From Aureimonas sp. AU12 (GTDB lineage: Bacteria; Pseudomonadota; Alphaproteobacteria; Rhizobiales; Rhizobiaceae), in contig NZ_BBWH01000031.1 of NCBI RefSeq assembly GCF_001463705.1, positions 62,001-126,000 on the forward strand: a stretch of DNA of 64,000 nt. Reading direction: 5' to 3'. Position numbers and translations under genes: made by a program. A model generated the notes under the pieces. It worked only from the letters and a program-made list of their open reading frames with translations. It searched no databases and was not told the origin of the DNA. Shown here in pieces: positions 35,655 to 45,452 of the stretch. The first letter of the stretch is position 1, and every line of letters begins with the position of its first letter.

Positions 35655-38189
35655 ATGACCACGCCCGCCGCCGCTCTTCCCCTCGTGCTTCCGGCGCTGC
35701 CCGTCTCGGCCGTGCTGCCGGCGGTGGCGGAGGCCCTCGGCCGCATCGGCATGGCCGTCCTCGTCGCGCCGCCGGGCGCCGGCAAGACGACGCTCACACC
35801 GCTGCATCTCCTCGGCGAGATCGCGCAGGGGCGCATCCTCCTCGTCGAGCCCCGACGCCTCGCCGCCCGCGCCGCTGCCACGCGCATGGCCTCTCTGCTC
35901 GGCGAGCGACCCGGCGAGCGCGTGGGCTGGCGCATGCGGCTCGACACGAAGGTTTCGGCCGCCACGCGCATCGAGGTCGTCACCGAGGGCGTCCTGACAC
36001 GCATGATCCTCGCCGAGCCCGATCTGCCGGGCGTCGCCGCCATCCTCTTCGACGAATTCCACGAGCGCTCGCTCGACGGCGATTTCGGGCTGGCGCTGGC
36101 GCTCGACCTTCGCGGCGCGCTGCGGCCGGACCTCAAGATCCTCGTCATGTCGGCGACGCTCGACGGCGCGCGCGTCTCGCGGCTGCTGGGCGAGGCGCCG
36201 GTGATCGAAAGCGCGGGCCGCGCCTTTCCCGTTGCCATCCGCTACCGCGACCGCCCCGGCACCGAGCCGATCGAGGACGCCGTGGCCGGCGCGGTGCTGG
36301 CCGAGATCGCGGCCGGTCCCGGCTCGATCCTCGCCTTCCTGCCGGGCCAGCGCGAGATCGAGCGCACCGCCGAGCGCCTCGCCGCCAGGCTGCCGCCCGG
36401 CACGATCCTCGCCCCACTCTACGGGCTGATGGACGCGGCCGCGCAGGATCTCGCCATTCGCCCGGCCCCGGCGGGCACGCGCAAGGTGGTGCTGGCCACC
36501 ACGATCGCGGAAACCTCGATCACCATCGACGGGGTCAGCGTCGTCGTCGATGGCGGGCTCAAGCGCCAGCCGCGCTTCGAGCCGGCCACCGGCCTGTCGC
36601 GGCTGGAGACGGTGCGGGTGTCGCGCGCCTCGGCCGACCAGCGCGCCGGCCGCGCCGGCCGAACCGCGCCGGGGATCGCCGTGCGGCTGTGGCGCGAGGC
36701 CGAGACCGGCGCGCTCGACGCCTTCGACCGGCCCGAGATCCTTTCGACCGATCTCGCCTCGCTCGTCCTCGACACGCTGGCCTGGGGCGCGCGCGATCCG
36801 GCCGAACTCGCCTTTCTCGATCCCCCGCCCGCGCCCGCCGTGGCGGAAGCGCGCGCGCTGCTCGCCGATCTCGGCGCGATCGGTCCGGACGGCCGCCTGA
36901 CCGCGATGGGCGAGACGATGCGCCGCCTGCCCGCCCCGCCGCGCCTGGCCCGCATGGTGGCCGGCGCCGCGCCGGGCGCGCCGCGCCGCACCGCCGCGCG
37001 CCTTGCCGTGCTCCTCACCGAACACGGGCTCGGCGGGTTGGACGTCGATCTCACCGAGCGCCTGCGCCGCTGGGCGAGCGAGCGCTCGCCGCGCGCCAGG
37101 ATGGCCGACGACCTCGCCGCGCGGATGGTGCGCAGCGTGCCGGCATCGAGCGACGAGCCCGGGATCGGCGACCACGACGACGCGGACCCCGGCGCGCTGC
37201 TGGCGCTCGCCTATCCCGATCGCGTCGCCCTGCCGCGCGGCGCGCGCGGCGCCTTCGTCCTGTCGAACGGGCGCGGCGGCGTCCTGGCCGAAACCGAGGC
37301 GCTGGCGCGCGAGCCCGCGCTCATCGTCGCCGACCTGCAGGGCGTCGCGCCCGGTGGGCCCTCCCGCGCCGGGGCGCCGCGCGTCGGGCGCATCCGCTCC
37401 GCCGTCGCCCTGCCGCGCGAGGCGCTGGAGCGCATTCTCGCCGCCCGCATCGTCGAGGAGGACGTCATCGTCTTCGATCCCGCGAGCCGCTCGGTGCGCG
37501 CCCGCCATGTCCGCCGCCTCGGCCACGCCATCCTTTCGGAAGCCCCGCGCCCGCTGCCCGAGGACGGGAGCGCCGTCGGCCCATTGATGGCCGGGCTTCG
37601 CGATCTCGGTCTCGGCCTCGCGCCCCTGCCGATCGACCGCGACGGCGAGCGGCTGCTCGCCCGCCTGCGCTTTGCCGCCGAGGCGCTCGGCCCCGAGGCC
37701 GGCTGGCCCGACTTCTCGGACGACGCGCTCCTGACGACGCTGGAGGACTGGCTGGCGCCCTTCGTGCCCGGCGCCGCGTCGCTGGCTTCGATCGCGCCCG
37801 GTGCGATCCGCGAGGCGCTGCTCGCCCGCCTCGACCCCGCCGAGGCCCGCCGCATCGAGGGGATCGTGCCTTCGCATTTCGATGCCCCCACCGGCCAGCG
37901 CCATCCCATCCGCTACGAGCCGCAGGGGCCGGTGCTGGCCGTGCGCGTGCAGGAACTGTTCGGGCTGAAGCGCCATCCGGCCGTCGCCGACGGGCGCCTG
38001 CCGCTCATCCTCGAACTTCTGTCGCCGGCCGGGCGCCCGATCCAGGTGACGCGCGACCTGCCGGGCTTCTGGGCCGGTTCCTGGGCCGACGTTCGCGCCG
38101 ACCTTCGCGGCCGCTATCCGCGCCATCCCTGGCCCGAGGATCCCGCGAGCGCGGCCCCCACCGCACGGGCCAAGCCGCGCGGCACCTGA
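35655..38189 (+). CDS. hrpB: ATP-dependent helicase HrpB
   Basis: 844 residues, close to the family norm. DEAH/RHA helicase: Walker A APPGAGKTTL, the DEFHERSLD form of the DExH box, MSATLDG motif III, and motif VI SADQRAGRAGRTAPG. The C-terminal HrpB-specific region ends RYPRHPWPEDP. Proposed RNA helicase of unclear role in bacteria. In-frame and uninterrupted. Confidence 0.96.
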   Translation: MTTPAAALPLVLPALPVSAVLPAVAEALGRIGMAVLVAPPGAGKTTLTPLHLLGEIAQGRILLVEPRRLAARAAATRMASLLGERPGERVGWRMRLDTKVSAATRIEVVTEGVLTRMILAEPDLPGVAAILFDEFHERSLDGDFGLALALDLRGALRPDLKILVMSATLDGARVSRLLGEAPVIESAGRAFPVAIRYRDRPGTEPIEDAVAGAVLAEIAAGPGSILAFLPGQREIERTAERLAARLPPGTILAPLYGLMDAAAQDLAIRPAPAGTRKVVLATTIAETSITIDGVSVVVDGGLKRQPRFEPATGLSRLETVRVSRASADQRAGRAGRTAPGIAVRLWREAETGALDAFDRPEILSTDLASLVLDTLAWGARDPAELAFLDPPPAPAVAEARALLADLGAIGPDGRLTAMGETMRRLPAPPRLARMVAGAAPGAPRRTAARLAVLLTEHGLGGLDVDLTERLRRWASERSPRARMADDLAARMVRSVPASSDEPGIGDHDDADPGALLALAYPDRVALPRGARGAFVLSNGRGGVLAETEALAREPALIVADLQGVAPGGPSRAGAPRVGRIRSAVALPREALERILAARIVEEDVIVFDPASRSVRARHVRRLGHAILSEAPRPLPEDGSAVGPLMAGLRDLGLGLAPLPIDRDGERLLARLRFAAEALGPEAGWPDFSDDALLTTLEDWLAPFVPGAASLASIAPGAIREALLARLDPAEARRIEGIVPSHFDAPTGQRHPIRYEPQGPVLAVRVQELFGLKRHPAVADGRLPLILELLSPAGRPIQVTRDLPGFWAGSWADVRADLRGRYPRHPWPEDPASAAPTARAKPRGT

Positions 38190-38301
38190 CGCAAGGCCAG
38201 ACCGCGCGGCACCGGACGGCCGAATTTCCATTGCAAGGGAAAGAGGTTGCGCCGACGCGTCGCATCTTGGCAGGGGTGCGCCCGCTTCTAAGTGCGGCCG
38301 C

Positions 38302-39690
38302 ATGATGAACCGATCGCACCATGCCGATTTCGAACCGGGTCCGTCTTGGTCCGGCCGCGCCTCGAACGAGGGCCAGCGCATGCGCCTGGCGACGCTGACG
38401 CGGCTGCGCTGGCTGTCGATCGCCGGGCAGACCGCGGCCTGCGTCTTCGTCGCCTGGGGCCTCTGGTATCCCTATCCGGTGTTTCTCTGCTTCGGTCTCA
38501 TCGCCCTGTCGGTGGCGCTGAACATCGTCCTCTCGCTGCGCTTTCCCAAGAGCGAGCGGCTGGAGTCGCGGCAGGTCGCCGCGATCCTCGCCTTCGACAT
38601 CCTGCAGCCGACCGGGCTCCTCTTCCTCACCGGCGGCATCCAGAACCCGTTCGCGATCTTTCTCATCGTGCCCGCGATGACCGCCGCGGCGACCCAGCCG
38701 CCGGCCACCACGATCGGCCTCGGCATCCTCGCCGTCGCGGCGTCCACCGTGCTCGCCTTCGTCCATATGCCGATGCCCTGGCCGCTCGACCTTCCCTTCG
38801 CGCTGCCGCTCCCCTACCTCGGCGGCATGTGGTTCGCGCTCGTCACCACGCTTCTGTTCTCCACCTTCTACATCTACCGCGTCGCCGCAGAGGCCCGCAC
38901 GCTTTCCGACGCGCTGGCCGCCACCGAACTCGTGCTCCAGCGCGAGCAGCATCTCTCCGCCCTCGACGGGCTCGCCGCCGCCGCCGCGCACGAACTCGGC
39001 ACCCCGCTTGCCACGATCGCCCTCGTCGCCAAGGAGATGGGCCGGTCCACTTCGACCGCGCATCCGATGCGCGAGGACGTCGATCTCCTCATTACCCAGA
39101 CCGAGCGCTGCCGCGACATCCTGCGCCAGCTCACCAGCCTCTCGTCGTCCTCAGAGGAGCATCTGGCACGCCTGTCTTTCCTGTCGCTCGTCGAGGAGGT
39201 CGTCGCCCCGCATCGCGATTTCGGCGTCACCATCCGCGTCATCGCGGCGCGGCGCGAAGGCCCCGAACCGGTGATGCGGCGCAATGCCGGCATCGTCTAC
39301 GGGCTCGGCAACATCGTCGAGAACGCCGTCGATTTTGCCGCGGGCGAAGTCACGATCTCGCTGGGATGGACGGGAGAACGCATCGACATCGAGATCGTCG
39401 ACGATGGCTCGGGCTTTCCCGCCGACGTGCTCGCCCGGATCGGCGATCCCTACATGGCCCAGCGTGAGGCGGGACCGCGCAATTCCGGCGGCGGCCTCGG
39501 CCTCGGCCTCTTCATCGCCAAGACCCTGCTCGAGCGCTCGGGCGCCCGGATCGTCTTCGGCAACCGCCCGGAGGCCGAGCGCCCCGGCGCCCTCGTCGCC
39601 ATTTCATGGCCGCGCGAGATCTTCGGGCGGCTCGCCGCCAGCGAAGACAGCGAGGAACGGGTCTCGATGTCGGCCCTCCCCTCCCTCTGA
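38302..39690 (+). CDS. actS: Redox sensor histidine kinase ActS/RegB/PrrB type
   Basis: 462 residues. Six membrane helices span about residues 35-195 and include the quinone-binding type motif GGIQNPFAIF. The H box is AAAHELGTPLATIA (His230). Cys270 in QTERCRDILRQL lies exactly 40 residues later, the same spacing as His225 and the redox-active Cys265 of Rhodobacter RegB, so redox sensing is probably retained. N box (NIVENAVDFAAG) and G boxes (DDGSGFPADV, GGGLGLGLFIAK) are present. Followed by its response regulator 87 nt later. Confidence 0.93.
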   Translation: MMNRSHHADFEPGPSWSGRASNEGQRMRLATLTRLRWLSIAGQTAACVFVAWGLWYPYPVFLCFGLIALSVALNIVLSLRFPKSERLESRQVAAILAFDILQPTGLLFLTGGIQNPFAIFLIVPAMTAAATQPPATTIGLGILAVAASTVLAFVHMPMPWPLDLPFALPLPYLGGMWFALVTTLLFSTFYIYRVAAEARTLSDALAATELVLQREQHLSALDGLAAAAAHELGTPLATIALVAKEMGRSTSTAHPMREDVDLLITQTERCRDILRQLTSLSSSSEEHLARLSFLSLVEEVVAPHRDFGVTIRVIAARREGPEPVMRRNAGIVYGLGNIVENAVDFAAGEVTISLGWTGERIDIEIVDDGSGFPADVLARIGDPYMAQREAGPRNSGGGLGLGLFIAKTLLERSGARIVFGNRPEAERPGALVAISWPREIFGRLAASEDSEERVSMSALPSL

Positions 39691-39777
39691 TCCTAAACTC
39701 TGTCCATCGGACGCGATGTCGCGCCCGTTGACTTGCGCGCGAACGGCTCCAAATCAGAACGGAAAAGGAACGAAACC

Positions 39778-40353
39778 ATGCTCATGGACGTCACCGCTTC
39801 CACCCCCGTCCCCGCCCGCCTGCCGGACGGCGACCACTCGATCCTCCTCGTCGACGACGACCGCCCGTTCGTAACGCGTCTCGGACGCGCCTTCGAGCAG
39901 CGCGGCTTCGACGTGCGCACCGCCGAGGGCGTGTCGGACGGCATCGCCGCCATCCGCGCCCAGGCCCCGGCCTATGCGGTCGTCGACATGCGGCTCGGCA
40001 CCGGCAACGGGCTCGAGATCATCGAGGCGCTGCGCCGCGCCCGCCCCGACGCCCGCGTCGTCGTCCTCACCGGCTACGGCAACATCGCCACCGCCGTCAC
40101 CGCCGTGAAACTCGGCGCCATCGATTATCTCGCCAAGCCCGCCGATGCCGACGAGGTGATCGCCGCGCTCATGCGCGAGCCCGGCACCAAGGCCGAGCCG
40201 CCCGAGAATCCGATGTCGGCCGACCGTATCCGCTGGGAGCACATCCAGCGCGTCTACGAACTCTGCGACCGCAACGTCTCCGAGACCGCGCGCCGCCTCT
40301 CCATGCACCGCCGCACCCTGCAGCGCATCCTCGCGAAGCGCGCCCCGCGCTGA
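39778..40353 (+). CDS. actR: Redox response regulator ActR/RegA/PrrA type
   Basis: 191 residues from ATG 39778, with AAGGA 8 nt upstream. Receiver domain with acidic pocket VDDD, phospho-acceptor Asp70 in VVDMRLGTGNGLE, and Lys in DYLAKPAD; then a proline-containing linker and a Fis-type helix-turn-helix NVSETARRLSMHRRTLQRIL. Global regulator of redox-responsive metabolism, partner of the adjacent ActS. Copy B of the structured repeat begins 16 nt after the stop. Confidence 0.95.
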   Translation: MLMDVTASTPVPARLPDGDHSILLVDDDRPFVTRLGRAFEQRGFDVRTAEGVSDGIAAIRAQAPAYAVVDMRLGTGNGLEIIEALRRARPDARVVVLTGYGNIATAVTAVKLGAIDYLAKPADADEVIAALMREPGTKAEPPENPMSADRIRWEHIQRVYELCDRNVSETARRLSMHRRTLQRILAKRAPR

Positions 40354-40369
40354 GGCGTGGGGCGATGCG

Positions 40370-40541
40370 ATGCAGGGGCGCTGCCCCCGCACCCCTGCCA
40401 AGGGCCTGAGGCCCTTGGAACCCCATCACTTCTGTCGATCATCGGAAAGGGCCGCCGGCCCTTTCCGATGATCGATCAAAAGAAGCGGGGGCTTCGGGGC
40501 GTCAGGCCCCGAGCGGGGAAGGGGCGGCAGCCCCGCCATGC
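40370..40541. repeat. GC-rich structured intergenic element, copy B
   Basis: 172 bp between convergent actR and mmcB. Outer parts are nearly identical to copy A, but the central hairpin (40435-40474) is a 19-bp perfect stem whose outer half (TCGATCATCGGAAA) has no similarity to copy A; the GGGCC-GCC-GGCCC tip is conserved. The fourth hairpin is TCGGGGC/GCCCCGA. It ends 1 nt before the mmcB stop codon. Confidence 0.9.
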
Positions 40542-40542
40542 G

Positions 40543-41049
40543 TCAATCCTCGTCCAACGTCGGCTCGCCCGTGAGGAACGGGTTGGCGGTCCATTCAGCC
40601 TGAAGCAGGCGATCGGAGGCGAGGCGGGCGAAGCGCAGCGTCAGCGCCTTGCGGGTGGCCGAAGGCAGCTTGTGCTCAGGCGCCTCGCGCAGGATCTCGG
40701 CGCCGTAGCCGTCCGAGAGGATGAGGCCGCAATCCTCCGGGAAGATGTCGGTGGGAACGCCGGGATGGGTCGCGAAGTAGAGGCGGTCGCAGTGGAGCCG
40801 ATAGTCGGGCCATTTGCGATCGACGCGGAAGTCCTCGATCGAGGACTTGATCTCGACGATGGTGAACTCACCCTTCTCGGACAGGCAGAGAAGATCGGCG
40901 CGCCGCCCCGAGACGAGCGGTATTTCCGGCAGGACCGACACGCGCAGACGGATCATCAACCGCTGGACGCCGCGCCGCACAAGCATGGCGCGCTCGGACT
41001 GACGGCCGTCGACGAGGGGATCGCGGCGGTTGGGCGAGACGAGAGGCAT
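40543..41049 (-). CDS. mmcB: MmcB family DNA repair protein
   Basis: 168 residues. A PD-(D/E)xK nuclease-like core is visible: SGRRADLLCLSEKGEFTIVEIKSS provides the acidic residue and ExK, followed by DFRVDRKWPDYRLHCDRLYFA. MmcB is a DNA repair factor first described in Caulobacter and is conserved in alphaproteobacteria. Convergent with actR; the structured repeat fills the whole gap. Confidence 0.9.
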   Translation of the reverse strand: MPLVSPNRRDPLVDGRQSERAMLVRRGVQRLMIRLRVSVLPEIPLVSGRRADLLCLSEKGEFTIVEIKSSIEDFRVDRKWPDYRLHCDRLYFATHPGVPTDIFPEDCGLILSDGYGAEILREAPEHKLPSATRKALTLRFARLASDRLLQAEWTANPFLTGEPTLDED

Positions 41050-41465
41050 GGCGCAAGGCGTAGACCGCGACGCGCCGGTCGATCAAGACGCCCGGCGAGC
41101 AAAACCGAAACGCCGAGTCGTTCCGCCGCATGAGAAAGGCGAACGCTTGTGGGCCGACGAGGCGAATGCGCCGCCTTGAGCGGAGCATTCGGTGCCGCGA
41201 CACGCACGGGATGGGCGGGAGCGGATGCGAATGCGATAAGCTCGTTCGCGCAAACGGAGTGACGTCGAGTTCAACTGTTCCCCAGCGAACCCGAACGACT
41301 TGCAAGGGCCGATCAGTCAGTCGGCCTTCCCCTTCCTGGAGAACGACGCGTCTCTGCAGACAGCCCGGATCGACGCGATCTGCATCGCCAGATCCAGCCT
41401 CGCTGGAAGTCCCGGCGTCGTTGCGCGTTGTAATCACACCATCCGGAGGCGGAACACGCCGCGCC
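41050..41465. other. 416-bp gap without recognised feature
   Basis: Lies upstream of mmcB and downstream of the cueR-like gene, both on the minus strand. An open frame at 40868-41437 overlaps mmcB and has no family-like sequence, so I do not call it. No clear hairpin or RNA gene seen. Confidence 0.5.
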
Positions 41466-41912
41466 TCAACGATGGCCGGCGGCTTCGCCTCCCGCCGACG
41501 CCAGCGCCGGGCTGGCTATGCGCGCGCTCTCACCGGCGATCTCGTCGAGGATCGGGCAGTCGGGCTCGCGGCCGGAATGGCATTCCTCGCTCAGCATGGC
41601 CAGCGCCCGGCGCAGGGACTGAAGCTCCTCGATCTTGTGGTCGATCTCGCCGATGCGCCGCGCCACGAGGCGCCGGCCATCGCCGCGATCGCGCGCCTCG
41701 CCGCCATAGAGCGCCAGGAGCTTGCGCGCCTCGTCGATCGAAAAACCGCCCGAGCGCGAGCGCTGCAGGAAGCGCAGGACATGCACGTCGCGCTCGCAAT
41801 AGTCGCGGTATCCGTTGGCCGCGCGGGCCGGCTGCACGAGCCCGACCTCCTCATAGTAACGGATGGTCTTCGACGGCAGGCCGGACCGTTTCGACGCTTC
41901 GCCGATATTCAT
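41466..41912 (-). CDS. MerR-family copper-responsive regulator (CueR/HmrR-like)
   Basis: 148 residues from ATG 41912 (MNIGEASKRSGLPSKTIRYYEEVGLVQP), the classic MerR helix-turn-helix start. After a long dimerisation helix come two cysteines spaced CxxxxxxxC in ECHSGREPDCPIL, the Cu(I)-binding loop spacing of CueR. It would activate copper export genes by distorting their promoter. No copper ATPase is adjacent; the neighbouring L,D-transpeptidase is divergent. Confidence 0.88.
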   Translation of the reverse strand: MNIGEASKRSGLPSKTIRYYEEVGLVQPARAANGYRDYCERDVHVLRFLQRSRSGGFSIDEARKLLALYGGEARDRGDGRRLVARRIGEIDHKIEELQSLRRALAMLSEECHSGREPDCPILDEIAGESARIASPALASAGGEAAGHR

Positions 41913-42149
41913 CCGAAGTCCCCGATTTGTCAGCATTTTCGTCCCTTGAGAGAGGAAATGCGGCAAAGCTGGGGATCGTCAACTGTGCTCGCGTTGCAAC
42001 AAGAATATCTTAACCATGGAGGGGTCTACTCGTGTCGTTGCCAGCTGAATCGCATCGGCGTACCAGAAGGACGGCCCTCCCGGGACGCCCGATCCGGGAA
42101 CCGTGCCTCGCCTGGCCGCCCAACCCTCGCAGCCTGACCCGGACGCCCC

Positions 42150-42917
42150 ATGACGACCCGCTCGACCCTCTCCCTTCTCGGCGTCTCGCTCGCCGCTCTG
42201 GCCGCCCTCGGCGGCTGCACGACCCAGCAGCGGGCGTCGATCAGCACCGACGTGCCGATGGCGCAGGCCTATGTCGCGCCGGCCCCGGTCGAGCAGATCA
42301 AGTCGGGCGGACCGCTTGGCCCGGTCGAGCTGACGGCCTACGATTCGATCGAGGACGGCGGCTTCAAGCTGCCGGCCATCCCGATCTCGAAGGTTTCCGA
42401 AGAGTTCCGCCGCCAGCGCGTCGTCTACAATGGCGAGGGTCTCGAGCCCGGCACCGTGGTGGTCGATACGAAGAACCATTTCCTCTACGTCGTGGAGCCG
42501 CAGGGCACCGCGATGCGCTACGGCATCGGCGTCGGCAAGGCCGGCTTCTCGTGGTCCGGCCAAGCTGAGATCAAGGACAAGCAGCACTGGCCGAAGTGGT
42601 TTCCGCCGGTCGAGATGATCGCGCGCAGGCCCGAGCTCAAGCCCTATGGCAACGAGGTCGGCATGAATCCCGGCCTGCAGAACCCGCTCGGCGCCCGCGC
42701 CCTCTACCTCTATCAGGGCAACAAGGACACGCTGTTCCGCCTGCACGGCACGCCGGAATGGTGGTCGATCGGCAAGTCGGTCTCGTCGGGCTGCATCCGC
42801 CTGATGAACCAGGACATCGTCGACCTCTACGACCGCGTTCCGATGAACGCGAGCGTCATCGTGCTTCAGGGCAAGGAGACGCTGGAATCGCGTCGCCGCA
42901 CCGCGCCGCAGAGCTGA
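42150..42917 (+). CDS. L,D-transpeptidase (YkuD) lipoprotein
   Basis: 255 residues. The N-terminus has a hydrophobic stretch ending AALGGCTT, a lipobox with the acylated Cys22. The catalytic YkuD motif [20 protein letters not shown] carries the His and Cys. It makes 3-3 peptidoglycan cross-links or anchors outer-membrane proteins to peptidoglycan in the periplasm. A TTAACCAT octamer (42010-42017), a CtrA half-site-like sequence, lies upstream. A terminator follows. Confidence 0.94.
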   Translation: MTTRSTLSLLGVSLAALAALGGCTTQQRASISTDVPMAQAYVAPAPVEQIKSGGPLGPVELTAYDSIEDGGFKLPAIPISKVSEEFRRQRVVYNGEGLEPGTVVVDTKNHFLYVVEPQGTAMRYGIGVGKAGFSWSGQAEIKDKQHWPKWFPPVEMIARRPELKPYGNEVGMNPGLQNPLGARALYLYQGNKDTLFRLHGTPEWWSIGKSVSSGCIRLMNQDIVDLYDRVPMNASVIVLQGKETLESRRRTAPQS

Positions 42918-42955
42918 TCGAGCTCCCACACGAGTTAAAGGCGGGGGACCGCCAT

Positions 42956-42990
42956 GGCCGGACGCTTCGGGGGAAGCGTCCGGCCTTTTT
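42956..42990 (+). terminator. Terminator after the L,D-transpeptidase gene
   Basis: 12-bp stem GGCCGGACGCTT/AAGCGTCCGGCC with a C-G-rich loop, followed by TTTTT. Confidence 0.9.
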
Positions 42991-43216
42991 GTTTGCGAGC
43001 GGACCGGGGATCCATGTTCTCGGACGGCAACTGGTGGGCTGGGCGTCCCCCACCCCTTCGATCGGGCCCGGGCTTGATCGGACGTCGAGGACGCATCCCT
43101 CCCTCCCTTGCATCTTCACACGCGCCGTCTTCGAAAACCGCGCGGCGTCATCGGAGCGGTGCTATAGGGACGGCGCATTCCGTCGTCCCTTCGTCCCAGC
43201 ATTCGAGCCCCGCCCC

Positions 43217-44197
43217 ATGGATCCAGACTTCCTGCGCGCCCAGGCGCATCGCGTCCTGCCGGCCGCCGTCCTTCCCGAACTGCCGGGCTTCTACAGCGGC
43301 AAGGTGCGCGAGAACTACGACCTAGCCGACGGGCGCCGCGTCATCATCGCCACCGACCGGCTCAGCGCCTTCGACCGGATCCTCTGCGCCGTGCCCTTCA
43401 AGGGGCAGGTGCTGACGCAGACCGCGCGCTTCTGGTTCGAGGCGACCTCCGACATCTGCCGCAACCATGTCCTCGACACGCCCGACCCGAACGTCGTGAT
43501 CGGCCAGCGCCTCGACATCCTGCCGGTCGAGATCGTGGTGCGTGGCCATCTCGCGGGCACCACCGGCACCTCGATCCTGACCCTCTACAAGAGCGGCCAG
43601 CGCGACATGTACGGCGTCCACATGCCGGACGGCCTGCGCGACAACGAGCGTCTGCCGCAGCCGATCATCACACCCACCTCGAAGGCTTTCGACGGCGGTC
43701 ACGACGAGCCGCTGACGCCGGCCGAGATCCTCGAGCGCGGCCTCCTCACGCCCGCGCAATGGGACGAGGTCAGCGCCCATGCGCTGGCCCTCTTCGCACG
43801 CGGCCAGGCGATGGCCGCCGATCGCGGCCTCATCCTCGCCGACACGAAATACGAGTTCGGCACCGATCCGGCCGGGCGCATCGTGCTGGCCGACGAGATC
43901 CACACGCCCGATTCCAGCCGATACTGGAAGGCCGCGAGCTTCGAGGAGCGCTTCGAGGCGGGCGAGCGCCCCGACAGCTTCGACAAGGATTTCGTGCGCT
44001 CCTGGGTCGCGGCGCGCTGCGACCCGTACCAGGACGAGATCCCGGAGATTCCGGAGGACATGATCCTCGACACCGCGCTCGTCTATGTCGAAGCCTTCGA
44101 GACGATCACCGGGCGGTTCTTCGAGCCCGATCTCTCCGGCGACAGCGTGCTGGAGCGCATCCACACGCGCCTCGCCCCGCTCTTCGGCGGCCGCTGA
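43217..44197 (+). CDS. purC: Phosphoribosylaminoimidazole-succinocarboxamide synthase
   Basis: 326 residues from ATG 43217 ([15 protein letters not shown]). SAICAR synthase joins aspartate to CAIR in purine synthesis. Visible segments are the [12 protein letters not shown]-binding start, [26 protein letters not shown], and [11 protein letters not shown] with the [12 protein letters not shown] motif. It is the longer form of the enzyme (about 300 residues or more). Stands alone; a hairpin repeat lies after the stop. Confidence 0.96.
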   Translation: MDPDFLRAQAHRVLPAAVLPELPGFYSGKVRENYDLADGRRVIIATDRLSAFDRILCAVPFKGQVLTQTARFWFEATSDICRNHVLDTPDPNVVIGQRLDILPVEIVVRGHLAGTTGTSILTLYKSGQRDMYGVHMPDGLRDNERLPQPIITPTSKAFDGGHDEPLTPAEILERGLLTPAQWDEVSAHALALFARGQAMAADRGLILADTKYEFGTDPAGRIVLADEIHTPDSSRYWKAASFEERFEAGERPDSFDKDFVRSWVAARCDPYQDEIPEIPEDMILDTALVYVEAFETITGRFFEPDLSGDSVLERIHTRLAPLFGGR

Positions 44198-44230
44198 GGG
44201 GTCCAGAGCATTTCCAGCGGACAACGCGGC

Positions 44231-44284
44231 TCACAAAGACCTAGAGCCGATCCTGTGACCCCTTGTTCGCCGGATCGGCTCTAG
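44231..44284 (-). repeat. Short hairpin repeat, copy 2 (terminator-like)
   Basis: 13-bp perfect stem (44241-44253 with 44272-44284, CTAGAGCCGATCC) and 18-nt loop, flanked by ACAAAGACCTAG as in copy 1 at 7739. Two stem positions differ from copy 1 and both changes are compensated in the other arm. The stop codon of the ceramidase-like gene (44281-44283) is in the stem. It is downstream of both purC (+) and the minus-strand gene, so it may terminate both. Confidence 0.7.
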
Positions 44285-44937
44285 GCGCGTCGGGGCGCAT
44301 GGATCGCCCCCACGAGAAGGATCCCGAGCACGGTCGCGTTCAGCACGTGCCAGAGAAAATGCAGCCCGAGCGGCACCGCGGCACAAAGTGGGCTGTCGAG
44401 TGTGCGCAACGTCAGCGACACCGCGAAGACCCCGCCCGCGCCGAGAAGCGCTCGCGCCGCCGGATGGCCTCGCGCGGTCAGCAGCGTACCCAGGCCGAAC
44501 AGCGCCGCCAGCGCCGGAATATAGGCGGCCGAGGAGCCCATCCACGGCTCCGCCAGCGGTGCCAGCGCCTGACCGCCAAGCGCGAAAGCCAGCGTGCCGA
44601 GCGCGCTCGCGCCCCGGCCGAGTTCGACGAACCGCCGCAGCGCCAGCGCGAAATAGCCGTAGATGAAGATCGCGATTGGGATCACGTCGGCAAGCACCGA
44701 CCACTGGTCGGCAAAGGTGTGGAACAGGAACGAGCCGATGCCGATCACCGCGACGAGCGCGATCAGCGCTAACGTCGCGCGGTCGCCGCCCTCGATCTTG
44801 GCCCGCCGCCGCCAGAGGCGAAAGGCCAGCGCCGCCGCGACGAGGAAGGCCACGTTCGACAGCGCGTTGACGGGTTCGGCCCAGAAGGCCCCGCTCGTGC
44901 GCTCGCAATAGGCGTCGATCGGCGCGAACCAGTCCAT
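44281..44937 (-). CDS. Alkaline ceramidase-family membrane protein
   Basis: 218 residues with seven or so membrane helices. Motifs of the CREST/alkaline ceramidase family are visible: AFWAEPVNALSNVAF early, GIGSFLFHTFADQW in the middle and GLHFLWHVLNA near the end; their Glu, Ser, Asp and His residues form the zinc hydrolase site. It would cleave the amide bond of ceramide-like lipids, but bacterial substrates are poorly known. Its stop codon lies in a hairpin repeat. Confidence 0.85.
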   Translation of the reverse strand: MDWFAPIDAYCERTSGAFWAEPVNALSNVAFLVAAALAFRLWRRRAKIEGGDRATLALIALVAVIGIGSFLFHTFADQWSVLADVIPIAIFIYGYFALALRRFVELGRGASALGTLAFALGGQALAPLAEPWMGSSAAYIPALAALFGLGTLLTARGHPAARALLGAGGVFAVSLTLRTLDSPLCAAVPLGLHFLWHVLNATVLGILLVGAIHAPRRA

Positions 44938-44979
44938 GGCCTGCCCTTCCCGCTTCCCCGATCGCAGTGCCCGCCGGCC

Positions 44980-45435
44980 TCAGCCGCCGCCCGACGCCAG
45001 ACCCAGCGTCGTCAGCGTCACGAAGAGATAGCGCAGGCCCTTGCCCGTGCCGACCAGCAGCAGGAACGGCACCACCCGCACGCCCAGCAGCCCCGCGATC
45101 ACCGTCAGCGCGTCGCCCACCACCGGCACCCAGGCGAACAGGAGCGAGGGCAGCCCGAAGCGCTCGAACCAGCCGCTCGCCCGCGCGATCCGTCGCTCGG
45201 GCACCGGAAACCACTTGGCCTCGCGGTAGGCCGCCAGAAATCGCCCGCAACCCCAGTTGAACAGCCCGCCCAACGTGTTGCCGAGCGTCGCCGCCAAGGT
45301 CAACAGCCACGGGCTTCCCGTGCCCGCCAGAAGCAGGCCCACCAGCACTGCCTCCGACGATGCCGGAATGAGCGTCGCCGCCAGAAACGCCGCCGCGAAC
45401 AACCCGCCATACGCCGCCAGAAGCTCGACGGTCAC
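44980..45435 (-). CDS. YqaA/DedA-like membrane protein
   Basis: 151 residues from GTG 45435 (VTVELLAAYGGLF). The frame continues to 45510 into the adjacent repeat element, so the longer form would be an annotation artefact. Segments PASSEAVLVGLL, ATLGNTLGGLFNWGCGRF and FAWVPVVGDALTVIAGLLG match YqaA, a small VTT/DedA-type family. Probably involved in membrane transport or homeostasis. Same strand as the ceramidase-like gene, 42 nt upstream. Confidence 0.85.
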   Translation of the reverse strand: MTVELLAAYGGLFAAAFLAATLIPASSEAVLVGLLLAGTGSPWLLTLAATLGNTLGGLFNWGCGRFLAAYREAKWFPVPERRIARASGWFERFGLPSLLFAWVPVVGDALTVIAGLLGVRVVPFLLLVGTGKGLRYLFVTLTTLGLASGGG

Positions 45436-45452
45436 GGAGCGCGGCGCGTGGC

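Noticed and set aside
40868-41437. Minus-strand frame of 189 codons between mmcB and the cueR-like gene
   Set aside because: It overlaps mmcB heavily, has no recognisable domain and no good ribosome binding site.
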